Shown here: in pieces, positions 1 to 6,842 of the stretch | Position numbering within the stretch: the first letter of the stretch is position 1 | Layout: each line of letters starts with the position of its first letter | Source of the DNA: Flavobacteriales bacterium | GTDB lineage: Bacteria; Bacteroidota; Bacteroidia; Flavobacteriales_D; Sanyastnellaceae | Reading direction: 5' to 3' | NCBI GenBank assembly: GCA_015663855.1 | Contig: DQRJ01000138.1 | Span: forward strand, 1-14,553 | DNA: 14,553 bases | The notes under the pieces: model-generated | The model's input: the letters and a program-made list of their open reading frames with translations, nothing else | What the model was told of the DNA's origin: nothing | Databases searched by the model: none | Made by a program: the position numbers and the translations under genes

Positions 1-160
1 CCTTCCAACTACCCGCCTCCAGCTCTTGGCTCATCATTGCAGTCCATTTAGAAGGGCTGATTAGAATACCTGCTTCCTTTGATCCAACCTCGCTTAAAAC
101 TTTATAATTCGCTGAAAGTCTGCGTATCATTTCACATTTGTCATCCTCATGAATGACCAT
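1..160 (-). pseudogene. comA: Inverted internal fragment of comA (phosphosulfolactate synthase)
   Basis: On the minus strand this stretch is open across all 53 codons and runs off the left edge. It carries DKCEMIRRLS, VLSEVGSKEAGILISPSKW and MMSQELEAGSWK, which I recognise as the middle of ComA-family proteins (the EVGSK segment of the TIM-barrel-like enzyme). It begins abruptly at 160; the methionine there is not a plausible native start, because the family has roughly 100 further residues before it. Joined to the sequence from 187 onward it restores a continuous ComA protein. I treat it as a misplaced piece of the neighbouring gene, not as a separate gene. Confidence 0.85.
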
Positions 161-186
161 AGAGCTGGAGGCGGGTAGTTGGAAGG
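1..186. repeat. 26-bp perfect inverted repeat bounding an inverted piece of comA
   Basis: Bases 1-26 are the exact reverse complement of 161-186; the match stops at 27 versus 160. The left arm sits at the very edge of the window, so it may extend further. Both arms encode the same peptide (ELEAGSWK), on opposite strands. Reading the reverse complement of 1-160 and then continuing at 187 gives one uninterrupted ComA reading frame. The 134 bases between the arms are therefore the stretch that should lie directly upstream of 161 in an intact gene, but inverted. The pattern resembles a fold-back chimera from amplification or assembly more than a functional repeat. Confidence 0.95.
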
Positions 187-500
187 TGATCGCAGAAGCT
201 CGAGAAAGCGGGAACGTAGGGATTTATAGACCAAACGGTTCTGCACACACAGCTTTGATTAGAAAAATCCTCGCAAAAGTGAGTTTAGAAGATATCTTAT
301 GGGAGGCGCCGAAGAAGCCACAACAGGTTTGGTTTATACAGCAATTCGGAGCGAATGTAAACCTTGGAAACATCGGGCCATGGGATGTGATTCCGCTTGA
401 AACATTGAGATTAGGATTAAGAGGAGATACATTTTTCGACCACCTGTCCGAAAAAATGGCTAACGGACTAAGGCAAGAAGTAGATCCTCAAAGTGAATAG
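153..500 (+). CDS. comA: Phosphosulfolactate synthase (ComA family), C-terminal part
   Basis: ComA joins sulfite to phosphoenolpyruvate to give (2R)-3-phosphosulfolactate, the first step of coenzyme M synthesis in methanogens and a route to sulfolactate in some bacteria. The visible part has strong family motifs: VIAEARESGNVGIY, WEAPKKPQQVWFI, FGANVNLGNI and the C-terminal LETLRLGLRGDTF. Only about 110 native residues are here, against roughly 250-260 for the family. The ATG at 153 lies across the fold-back junction, so its first three codons are foreign and it is not the real start; genuine sequence begins at 161. The stop at 498-500 lies 2 bases before a possible GTG start of the rhodanese gene. 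Bacteroidota make no coenzyme M; feeding sulfonate into sulfonolipids (capnine type) is a possible role but is inference. Confidence 0.85.
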   Translation: MTIELEAGSWKVIAEARESGNVGIYRPNGSAHTALIRKILAKVSLEDILWEAPKKPQQVWFIQQFGANVNLGNIGPWDVIPLETLRLGLRGDTFFDHLSEKMANGLRQEVDPQSE

Positions 501-508
501 TCGTGAAT

Positions 509-820
509 ATGATCGAGGTATCTATACTGAAAAAGTGGCGCGAAGAGAACATTGAGCATCAACTCATTGATGTTCGTGAACCTTGGGAGATAGAAGTAGG
601 CCATATCGACGGTATACACATTCCGATGAACAAGCTTCTTGAATCAATAGAACTTATTCGTAGAGACGTCCCGGTGGTTGTTCATTGTCGCTCTGGATCA
701 AGATCGGCAGCTGTAGTTCATCATTTGACAGTACAGCTAGGTTATGAGAATATTCATGATTTAAAGGGGGGTATCGATGCTTGGGCTTGTGAAATTGATC
801 CGAACATAGAAGTAGCATGA
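509..820 (+). CDS. Single-domain rhodanese-like sulfurtransferase
   Basis: A stand-alone rhodanese domain of about 105 residues. Such proteins carry sulfane sulfur as a persulfide on one cysteine and pass it to an acceptor. The sequence shows the early LIDVREPWE motif, GHIDGIHIPM, the active-site loop VVVHCRSGSRSAAV with the catalytic cysteine at about residue 60, and the closing LKGGIDAW motif. The six-residue loop after the cysteine fits small sulfurtransferases rather than Cdc25-type phosphatases. No signal peptide is seen, so it is probably cytoplasmic. A GTG at 503 adds two residues; I prefer the ATG at 509, though no Shine-Dalgarno site decides between them. The stop overlaps the next gene by 4 bases (ATGA), indicating translational coupling. 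Its place beside comA hints at sulfur handling, which is inference. Confidence 0.88.
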   Translation: MIEVSILKKWREENIEHQLIDVREPWEIEVGHIDGIHIPMNKLLESIELIRRDVPVVVHCRSGSRSAAVVHHLTVQLGYENIHDLKGGIDAWACEIDPNIEVA

Positions 821-1725
821 GATCTACCCGAGCATGGGTAAGAGTACTTGCAAAGGGATTTGCAATGGGAACTGCAGACCTTGTTCCCGGAGTAAGTGGG
901 GGAACTATCGCATTTATTACAGGTATTTATGACGAGCTGATTTCTACGATAGCTGGGCTTGGGCTCGACACTTTGAGGGATCTAGTTAGGATAGGTCCAA
1001 CAAAAGTTTGGGCGAAGTATAATCTAAGCTTCCTAGCAGCTCTAGGGCTAGGTCTTGTATGTGCAGTTGCCTCGCTTTCCGGGACATTACATTGGCTACA
1101 AGAGGAGCACTCCTCGGAGTTACGAGCGGTTTTCTTCGGGCTTGTACTAGCTTCTGTTCCGTTAATTGCAAGAGATATTAATCCACTTACAAAAAGTGAT
1201 TTTATTTGGGGACTTTTAGGTGTTGCAGTAGCCGTCGCGATCACAACTCTACCCCCGGCTATGCAATCTGAAGATCCTTTGTTTCTTTTCTTTTGCGGAT
1301 CCATAGCAATATGCGCTATGCTACTTCCGGGAATAAGCGGGAGCTTTATCTTATTAATTCTAGGGGCTTATACATCCGTGATTTCAGCCTTGGCGAACTT
1401 CGATTTAGTTCGAATAGGAGCTTTCGGACTAGGCGCGCTAACGGGATTGATAGCTTTTAGCCGAATAATATCGAAGGTTCTACATAAGTTTAGATCCCAA
1501 ACCATAGCTGTTCTAACCGGATTTTTATTGGGGTCGCTACATGTACTTTGGCCTTGGAAAAATGAAATAGAATTACTTTACACGCATTCAGACGGAAGGG
1601 AGGAATGGCTCCTAGGCAACGTTCTGCCTGAAAGTAATCTAGTAGAAATAGTGATAATGACAGCATTAGTGTTAGCTGGAATTGCTATAGTTACTGGCTT
1701 GGATTTATTTTCTAAGACCAAATGA
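817..1725 (+). CDS. popT: DUF368 family polyprenyl-phosphate transporter (PopT type)
   Basis: An integral inner-membrane protein of 302 residues with about eight hydrophobic segments. DUF368 proteins were recently shown to be polyprenyl-phosphate transporters (PopT), which return the undecaprenyl-phosphate carrier used for peptidoglycan and surface glycans to the cytoplasmic face. Two related motifs mark the two halves: ADLVPGVSGGTIAFITGIYD around residues 20-39 and LLPGISGSFILLILGAY around 169-185. These fit the inverted-repeat architecture with re-entrant helices known for the family. It overlaps the rhodanese stop by 4 bases, and its own stop overlaps the aroE start by 4 bases (1722-1725), so the three genes are surely co-transcribed. 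The family call is firm; the transport role is by homology. Confidence 0.9.
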   Translation: MRSTRAWVRVLAKGFAMGTADLVPGVSGGTIAFITGIYDELISTIAGLGLDTLRDLVRIGPTKVWAKYNLSFLAALGLGLVCAVASLSGTLHWLQEEHSSELRAVFFGLVLASVPLIARDINPLTKSDFIWGLLGVAVAVAITTLPPAMQSEDPLFLFFCGSIAICAMLLPGISGSFILLILGAYTSVISALANFDLVRIGAFGLGALTGLIAFSRIISKVLHKFRSQTIAVLTGFLLGSLHVLWPWKNEIELLYTHSDGREEWLLGNVLPESNLVEIVIMTALVLAGIAIVTGLDLFSKTK

Positions 1726-2486
1726 CTTCTACAAAACTTCTCGGCCTCATAGGCCACCCTGTCTCTCATTCTAAATCTCCAGCCCTGTTTGCAGACAAGT
1801 TTATCAAAGCGGGCAGGAAGGAATTGAAGTACTCGACTTTCGATTTGAAAGACATTTCAGGATTCCCCTTACTTTGTTCAGAAAACCCTGAGTTAGTCGC
1901 TCTTAACGTTACTATTCCTCATAAAGAAACCATCATTCCGTTTCTTGAAGGGCTGAGCGATGACGCGAAAGAAATTGGTGCTGTAAACACACTGATGAAA
2001 ATTGAGGGGAAGTGGTTTGGATATAATACTGACAGCTGGGGATTCAGACGTAGCATTCAACCTTTCCTGAAAGGAAGACATGAAAGAGCATTGATATTTG
2101 GAACAGGTGGGGCGGCTAAAGCAGTCGGGCATGCCTTAAATGATTTGGGAATTAATTATTATTTCGTAAGCAGATCGTCTGAAAAAAAAACTGGATTTGA
2201 ACGGATTGTATCGTATTCTGAACTCACTTCTGAGTCCCTAAAGCATTATCTGCTACTCATTAACTGTACTCCCGTGGGAATGCATCCGAACGTGGAAGAA
2301 ATAGTTGACATACCTTGGGAAGGAATAGGCGAAGAGCATTTAATGATTGATCTCGTTTATAATCCTGAGATTACATCATTTATTCGGGAAGCCCGTAAAC
2401 ATGGGGCAGTTGCGATGAATGGTTCTGACATGTTGAGATTGCAGGCAGAGAAATCTTGGGATATTTGGATTGAAAATGGATTGTAA
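1722..2486 (+). CDS. aroE: Shikimate dehydrogenase
   Basis: AroE reduces 3-dehydroshikimate to shikimate with NADPH in chorismate and aromatic amino acid synthesis, in the cytoplasm. All diagnostic motifs are present over 254 residues: the shikimate-binding GHPVSHSKSP at 11-20, NVTIPHKE with the catalytic lysine at 68, EIGAVNT at 84-90, YNTDSWGF with the catalytic aspartate at 104, the nucleotide-binding GTGGAAKAV at 127-135, NCTPVGMHP, DLVYNP and the C-terminal NGSDMLRLQA. It is slightly shorter than E. coli AroE (272 residues), as is common in Bacteroidota. The start overlaps the DUF368 stop by 4 bases, and murQ follows after 9 bases. Confidence 0.96.
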   Translation: MTSTKLLGLIGHPVSHSKSPALFADKFIKAGRKELKYSTFDLKDISGFPLLCSENPELVALNVTIPHKETIIPFLEGLSDDAKEIGAVNTLMKIEGKWFGYNTDSWGFRRSIQPFLKGRHERALIFGTGGAAKAVGHALNDLGINYYFVSRSSEKKTGFERIVSYSELTSESLKHYLLLINCTPVGMHPNVEEIVDIPWEGIGEEHLMIDLVYNPEITSFIREARKHGAVAMNGSDMLRLQAEKSWDIWIENGL

Positions 2487-2495
2487 TTTTAAGAT

Positions 2496-3323
2496 ATGAC
2501 CAAACCAACACCTCCAACTGAACGTGCGGGCAAGTTTACTGAACTTCACACCATGAGCGTTGAAGAGTTAACATCGGCGATGCACGAGGTTGACTTCGAA
2601 ACGCTGAAAGCTGTAGGCGAAGTAAAAGAGTCCATCAATTCATTCATATCACAGCTCGTGTTAAGGATGAAAAAAGGGGGTAGACTTTTCTATATGGGTG
2701 CAGGAACTAGTGGCCGATTAGGAGTAGTTGATGCAAGCGAGTGCCCTCCTACTTTCGGGGTGAACCCAGGGGTCGTTGTGGGTATTATCGCTGGTGGAGA
2801 TAGCGCTATTAGACAAGCAGTAGAAGGCGCTGAAGACGATAGCGAAATGGGGTGGCTCGATTTGAATGAATACAATGTAACAGGCTTAGATTCAGTAGTA
2901 GGGATTGCCGCAAGTGGTAGAACACCATATGTAATAGGCGCAATTAAGAGTGCTAGAGATCACGGATTACTTACAGCTTGCATTACATGTAACCCTGACA
3001 CAGAACTTGCCGAAGTCTCCGAGTTCCCAATAGAAGTAATTACTGGACCAGAATTTGTGACGGGCTCTACGAGACTTAAGGCAGGTACAGCCACAAAACT
3101 AGTTCTGAACATGATTTCTACTATCGCGATGATTCAACTCGGCCATGTAAAAGGAAGCAAAATGGTAGATATGCAATTGTCTAATGCAAAACTCATTGAG
3201 CGTGGCACTTACATGGTCATGGAAGCAACAGGACTGGCAGAAGTTGAGGCAAGAGAATTACTAATCGCAGAGGGTAGTGTGAGAGAGGCTGTAGATCATT
3301 ATAATAGTTCTAAAAAAGGATGA
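2496..3323 (+). CDS. murQ: N-acetylmuramic acid 6-phosphate etherase
   Basis: MurQ removes the D-lactyl ether of N-acetylmuramic acid 6-phosphate, giving N-acetylglucosamine 6-phosphate and D-lactate, in cell-wall recycling. The protein is a SIS-domain enzyme. It shows GRLFYMGAGTSGRLGVVDAS at 62-81, the family glutamate in DASECPPTFG (residue 82), VEGAEDD at 108-114, VVGIAASGRTPYVIGA, and the second half FVTGSTRLKAGTATKLVLNM. At 275 residues it is shorter than the E. coli enzyme (about 298) at the C-terminus, but the catalytic core is complete. It sits 9 bases after aroE and 7 bases before the next gene, in one operon. No recycling kinase gene (anmK or a sugar kinase) is next to it here. Confidence 0.96.
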   Translation: MTKPTPPTERAGKFTELHTMSVEELTSAMHEVDFETLKAVGEVKESINSFISQLVLRMKKGGRLFYMGAGTSGRLGVVDASECPPTFGVNPGVVVGIIAGGDSAIRQAVEGAEDDSEMGWLDLNEYNVTGLDSVVGIAASGRTPYVIGAIKSARDHGLLTACITCNPDTELAEVSEFPIEVITGPEFVTGSTRLKAGTATKLVLNMISTIAMIQLGHVKGSKMVDMQLSNAKLIERGTYMVMEATGLAEVEARELLIAEGSVREAVDHYNSSKKG

Positions 3324-3330
3324 TTCAGTA

Positions 3331-3912
3331 ATGCATGCAATTGAACCATATTACAGCTGGAGAAATCATTACATATCTAGCAATGATCCTCAAAGTCCTT
3401 TCTACGAGAGACAGTACAATGAAATGTCTTACCATATGAAGCTGTACGACCATTTCATACATCCGCAATGGGATGGGTTTGGTTCTTCTACTTTATATTT
3501 AAAAATCCTATTCGTAGACTATGAAGACGGATGTGCGATTCTAGAATTCATAGGGGAATGGAACGACTGCTTGCACAACGACATAATGCTCTTAAAGCGT
3601 GACGTTATTGAACCTTTGCAAGACGCTGGGGTGACCAAATTCATTTTGATTGGCGAAAATGTTTTAAATTTTCACTACAGCGACGATTCTTATTACGAAG
3701 AGTGGTTCGACGAAGTAACAGATGAAGACGGTTGGGTTGCGTTGCTTAACTTCAACGAACACGTGCTCGAAGACATGAAAACCATCGATTTAGACAGCTA
3801 CTTCGTGATGGGTGGAGAACTAAATGATTTGGGTTGGCGCACTTACGCCCCTGACCAACTCTTTAATAGAATTCAAGATTGCGTAGAGCATCGAATAGGG
3901 CTTATAGGATAG
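3331..3912 (+). CDS. Conserved Bacteroidota protein of unknown function
   Basis: A soluble, acidic, aromatic-rich protein of 193 residues without signal peptide or membrane segment. I recall similar proteins in other Bacteroidota but no characterised function. Notable stretches are IHPQWDGFGSSTLYLKILFV near 43-62, LEFIGEWNDCLHNDIMLLKR near 71-90, FILIGENVLNFH near 104-115 and DSYYEEWFDEV. The tryptophan- and histidine-containing conserved patches suggest a folded enzyme or binding protein rather than a structural linker. It begins 7 bases after the murQ stop and is the last gene of the plus-strand operon. It converges on the TIGR02757 gene with only 11 bases between the two stops and no clear hairpin terminator. 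Confidence 0.8.
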   Translation: MHAIEPYYSWRNHYISSNDPQSPFYERQYNEMSYHMKLYDHFIHPQWDGFGSSTLYLKILFVDYEDGCAILEFIGEWNDCLHNDIMLLKRDVIEPLQDAGVTKFILIGENVLNFHYSDDSYYEEWFDEVTDEDGWVALLNFNEHVLEDMKTIDLDSYFVMGGELNDLGWRTYAPDQLFNRIQDCVEHRIGLIG

Positions 3913-3923
3913 ATAATAGCACT

Positions 3924-4739
3924 CTAAAAACCCTCAATCGCTCCTAATCCAAATAGAGCGAAATCAAATTTTACTGGGTCTTCAGAATCGTAATACCTGA
4001 GAGATTTATCCAATTGTGCTACGGATTTCCAGTCATTTTGTTTTCTATGCAAGAGTCCTAAAGCTCTACCTACATTTGAGGTGTGTACATCTAAAGGAAT
4101 ACTAAGAATACTCGAAGGCAACTTATCCCAAACACCTAAATCAACCCCTTTAGCTGAAGATCTAACCATCCAACGCAAATACATATTTATTCGTTTTGCA
4201 GCTGATCCTCTGGCTGGATTTGCAACATGTTTACGAGTTCTTTGCTCATGAGGGACATCAAAGAAAATGTTGTGGAATTCGCTTATCGTAGTTTTAAGAT
4301 TATCTGGGCGTCCTAACGTCTCCCAACTCGATGTGAAAACGTTCTCTAATGAGCCGAACTCGCGAATAATCCTCTGTAAAGCTCTCATAAAACAGACAGC
4401 ATCTTCTGGCTGGAAGGTTCTGTGCACAAATCCTTCGAAGACCTTTTCATCGGATTTTTCGAAATTTGTCACGAAGTCAAAAGGAGCGTGATCCATTCTC
4501 TCCATCAAGCGATTTGCATTTTTTAAAATCGACTTCCTATTGCCCCAAGCTATAGTAGCAGCAAGGAAACCAGCTATTTCTACATCCTCTTTATTAGAAA
4601 ATAAATGAGGGATGGAAATTGGGTCGTCAGGTATGAAATCTCGTGTTTCAAACTGCTCTGCTTTTTCAAGCAAAAACTCTCCTAACTCTTGTTTTGACAA
4701 CTTAATTAAGTGGTCTCCGTTCATATCCGTAAAATTCAT
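3924..4739 (-). CDS. TIGR02757 / DUF2400 family protein
   Basis: A 271-residue protein of a family common in Bacteroidota and some other bacteria, with no established function that I know of. Family hallmarks are AGFLAATIAWGNRKSIL at 56-72, NPARGSAAKRINMYLRWMVR at 174-193, IPLDVHTSNVGRALGLL at 214-230 and DPVKFDFALFGLG at 254-266. The arginine-, lysine- and histidine-rich conserved blocks would suit nucleic acid contact, but this is only an impression. No signal peptide or membrane helix is seen. The start at 4739 is supported by a TAnnTTTG box 13 bases upstream on the same strand; an alternative ATG lies 5 codons further in. The gene is divergent from the BatA-like gene and convergent with the 193-residue gene, so it is a single-gene unit. 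Confidence 0.88.
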   Translation of the reverse strand: MNFTDMNGDHLIKLSKQELGEFLLEKAEQFETRDFIPDDPISIPHLFSNKEDVEIAGFLAATIAWGNRKSILKNANRLMERMDHAPFDFVTNFEKSDEKVFEGFVHRTFQPEDAVCFMRALQRIIREFGSLENVFTSSWETLGRPDNLKTTISEFHNIFFDVPHEQRTRKHVANPARGSAAKRINMYLRWMVRSSAKGVDLGVWDKLPSSILSIPLDVHTSNVGRALGLLHRKQNDWKSVAQLDKSLRYYDSEDPVKFDFALFGLGAIEGF

Positions 4740-4752
4740 GGTGTAAAGGTCG

Positions 4753-4760
4753 CAAAACTA
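4753..4760 (-). promoter_or_regulatory. -7 promoter box (TAGTTTTG) for the TIGR02757 gene
   Basis: On the minus strand this reads TAGTTTTG, an exact match to the Bacteroidota -7 consensus TAnnTTTG. The ATG at 4739 lies 13 bases downstream, so a start site about 6 bases after the box would leave only a very short leader. No clear TTG/TTTG -33 element is seen upstream. Assignment rests on consensus and position only. Confidence 0.55.
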
Positions 4761-4762
4761 AT

Positions 4763-4770
4763 TAACTTTG
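4763..4770 (+). promoter_or_regulatory. -7 promoter box (TAACTTTG) for the BatA-like gene
   Basis: TAACTTTG matches TAnnTTTG exactly and ends 8 bases before the ATG at 4779. Transcription starting about 6-7 bases after the box would begin at or next to the start codon, giving a leaderless or nearly leaderless message. It lies back to back with the minus-strand box at 4753-4760, 2 bases apart. No clear -33 element is visible. Confidence 0.6.
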
Positions 4771-4778
4771 CACTCGAA

Positions 4779-6842
4779 ATGGAGTGGGTCAAACCTGAAA
4801 TACTTTGGGGGTTAGCAGCGCTAATTATTCCCGTCTTAATCCATTTGCTGCATTTGCGAAGATTTCGGAAGGTGGCTTTTTCAAACGTAGCTTTTTTAGC
4901 CGACGTAAAAAAGGAAACTAGATCTAAGCATAGATTAAGAAATTTATTAATTCTTGCTCTCAGACTTATTGCGGTAGCTGCTTTGGTTGCTGCTTTTGCT
5001 GATCCTTACATTCCATACTCGGAAACTAACGATAATGGATCTGGAGTTGGCAATGCAATCTCTATTTACCTCGACACAAGCCCATCTATTGATGCTATAG
5101 GAGAAGAGGGACCACTTCTACAATTATCGAAGACCAGAGCTTCAGAAATAGTAGAGAACTACTCCGAGACCGACAAATTCCACATCATCACTAACAGCTT
5201 TGCTGGTAAGGATTCTCACTTCTTAAGTAAAGATGAAGCTTTAGAGAGAATAGCAACTGTACAAAGTGAACCTTTTGTTAGAAATATTGAGTCTGTAATA
5301 TCTAGATCATCAGACCAATTAAATAAGGCCACCAACAGAAAGCGAACTATGTATCTAATGAGTGATCTTCAAAAGAATTCACATTCATTTTCAGAATCAT
5401 TTAAGCCCGATACGAATATTTCTTTGTTATTTATTCCTAGCCTAGCTAACGAAAGACCTAACGTTTGGATAGACTCCGCGTGGTTCAATGCGCCTATCGC
5501 TACAGCAGGTAAATCTGCCCTATTGAACGTTAGGATTAAGCATAACGCCATGCAGAGAATTGATGGTTTGGGCTTGCAGCTACACATTCAGGGAGAGAGG
5601 ACAGCTATTACAACGTTTCATCTTGAGCCAGGGCTTGCGACTGATACCGTTCTGCGATTCAGTCATGGCAATCCTGGCATCAATCACGCGGTGCTTTCTA
5701 TAGATGATGCGCCGATTAAATTTGATGACACATACTTCCTTGGGTATGAGATTGTAGACCAAATTAACATTGTTCATCTAACCCCGGACCTTCATTCAAA
5801 CGAAACTAAGAGCATAGACAATGTGTTTCGCTCAGTTAAAGACTTTGTGAAAATTGAAACGTCAGAATCTCTTCCTGACGATGTAACTCTTTCTACATAC
5901 GATTTGATTATCGCAAATGGAATTGAAGAACCTACTAGCGGGTTAATTCAATCGCTTAAGAATTTCGCTATGAAAGGTGGATCTGTAGTTATTATCCCTG
6001 ACTCTTCTAATCTATCACGTAAAGCACACTCACTTAGAACAGAAATGGGATTTGGATCTGGGGTGGCTTGGAGTATTTCTGAGTCGCCAGAAGCAGTAGG
6101 TAATTTGAGATTTAATCACCCATTTTTTGAGGGGATGTTTTCTTCTATTCCGACAAGAATGGATATGCCCTCAACAGACAGGTGTATTATTCGAGATATT
6201 ACTCCAAACGAAGAAATTCTGGCCTTTACAAATGCTGGTCTCCCATTTTTATCTAAAATTGACGTTGGTACAGGCGGAGCATTTCTCTTTGGGTCACCAT
6301 TAGCAAAAGAAACTGGCAATCTTGTAAATCACGCTCTTTTCGTGCCTTTACTATTAAGAATGTCTGAAGTGGCAAGGTCTGCTAAAGTTGAAGCAATAAC
6401 TTTAGGTCGAGAAAATTCAATTAGTTTGGACTTTGAAACTAAAACTGAAGATCACATTATCATTTCAGCAATAAATGGCGAAATAGTTATTATTCCTGAA
6501 TCGCGAAGTGCTGGCGGATCGACAAGACTGTTACTCGGTCCTAAAATAGAAAACCCAGGTAATTACTTCGTAGAAGTTGAAGGAGTCTCTGTTCTGGCAT
6601 TTGGTGTGAACGCAGATAGAACCGAAAGCGACCCTACTGCTTGGGATGTGCCTGGATTTAAAGAACAATTAACATCCTATGGATGGGGAAACTCGATGGT
6701 ACTTAGTCTGAACCATGAAACTATTGCTTCTGTAATAGGAAATTTAGAAACGGGTAACCATTTTTGGTGGTACCTTATTATTGTAGTAATTCTCGCTCTT
6801 GCATGTGAGACAATTATTCAAAAACGATGGAAAGTCATATAA
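4779..6842 (+). CDS. BatA-like membrane protein with N-terminal double-membrane domain and vWA-like region
   Basis: A 687-residue inner-membrane protein. It opens with the classic BatA N-terminus: MEWVKPEILWGLAALIIPVL, one membrane helix to about residue 24, a basic HLRRFRK loop, a conserved FSNVAFL segment, and a second helix at about 55-75. A von Willebrand A-like region follows, with IYLDTSPSI (about 106-114) resembling a DxSxS metal site. A large periplasmic part ends in a C-terminal membrane helix (HFWWYLIIVVILAL). Family members are widespread in Bacteroidota; their role is unclear, though Bat proteins have been linked to aerotolerance. I chose the ATG at 4779 because upstream codons run into the divergent gene and its promoter, and because family members start this way. 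It overlaps the next gene by 16 bases. Confidence 0.87.
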   Translation: MEWVKPEILWGLAALIIPVLIHLLHLRRFRKVAFSNVAFLADVKKETRSKHRLRNLLILALRLIAVAALVAAFADPYIPYSETNDNGSGVGNAISIYLDTSPSIDAIGEEGPLLQLSKTRASEIVENYSETDKFHIITNSFAGKDSHFLSKDEALERIATVQSEPFVRNIESVISRSSDQLNKATNRKRTMYLMSDLQKNSHSFSESFKPDTNISLLFIPSLANERPNVWIDSAWFNAPIATAGKSALLNVRIKHNAMQRIDGLGLQLHIQGERTAITTFHLEPGLATDTVLRFSHGNPGINHAVLSIDDAPIKFDDTYFLGYEIVDQINIVHLTPDLHSNETKSIDNVFRSVKDFVKIETSESLPDDVTLSTYDLIIANGIEEPTSGLIQSLKNFAMKGGSVVIIPDSSNLSRKAHSLRTEMGFGSGVAWSISESPEAVGNLRFNHPFFEGMFSSIPTRMDMPSTDRCIIRDITPNEEILAFTNAGLPFLSKIDVGTGGAFLFGSPLAKETGNLVNHALFVPLLLRMSEVARSAKVEAITLGRENSISLDFETKTEDHIIISAINGEIVIIPESRSAGGSTRLLLGPKIENPGNYFVEVEGVSVLAFGVNADRTESDPTAWDVPGFKEQLTSYGWGNSMVLSLNHETIASVIGNLETGNHFWWYLIIVVILALACETIIQKRWKVI

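Noticed and set aside
1..186. Inverted repeat as the terminal repeats of a transposon or attachment site
   Set aside because: Both arms encode the same internal ComA peptide in the correct frame and there is no transposase or integrase gene, so the repeat is a duplicated gene segment.
4710..4778. Upstream extension of the BatA-like protein by 23 residues
   Set aside because: It overlaps the divergent gene's start and both promoter boxes, and the family N-terminus begins at the ATG at 4779.
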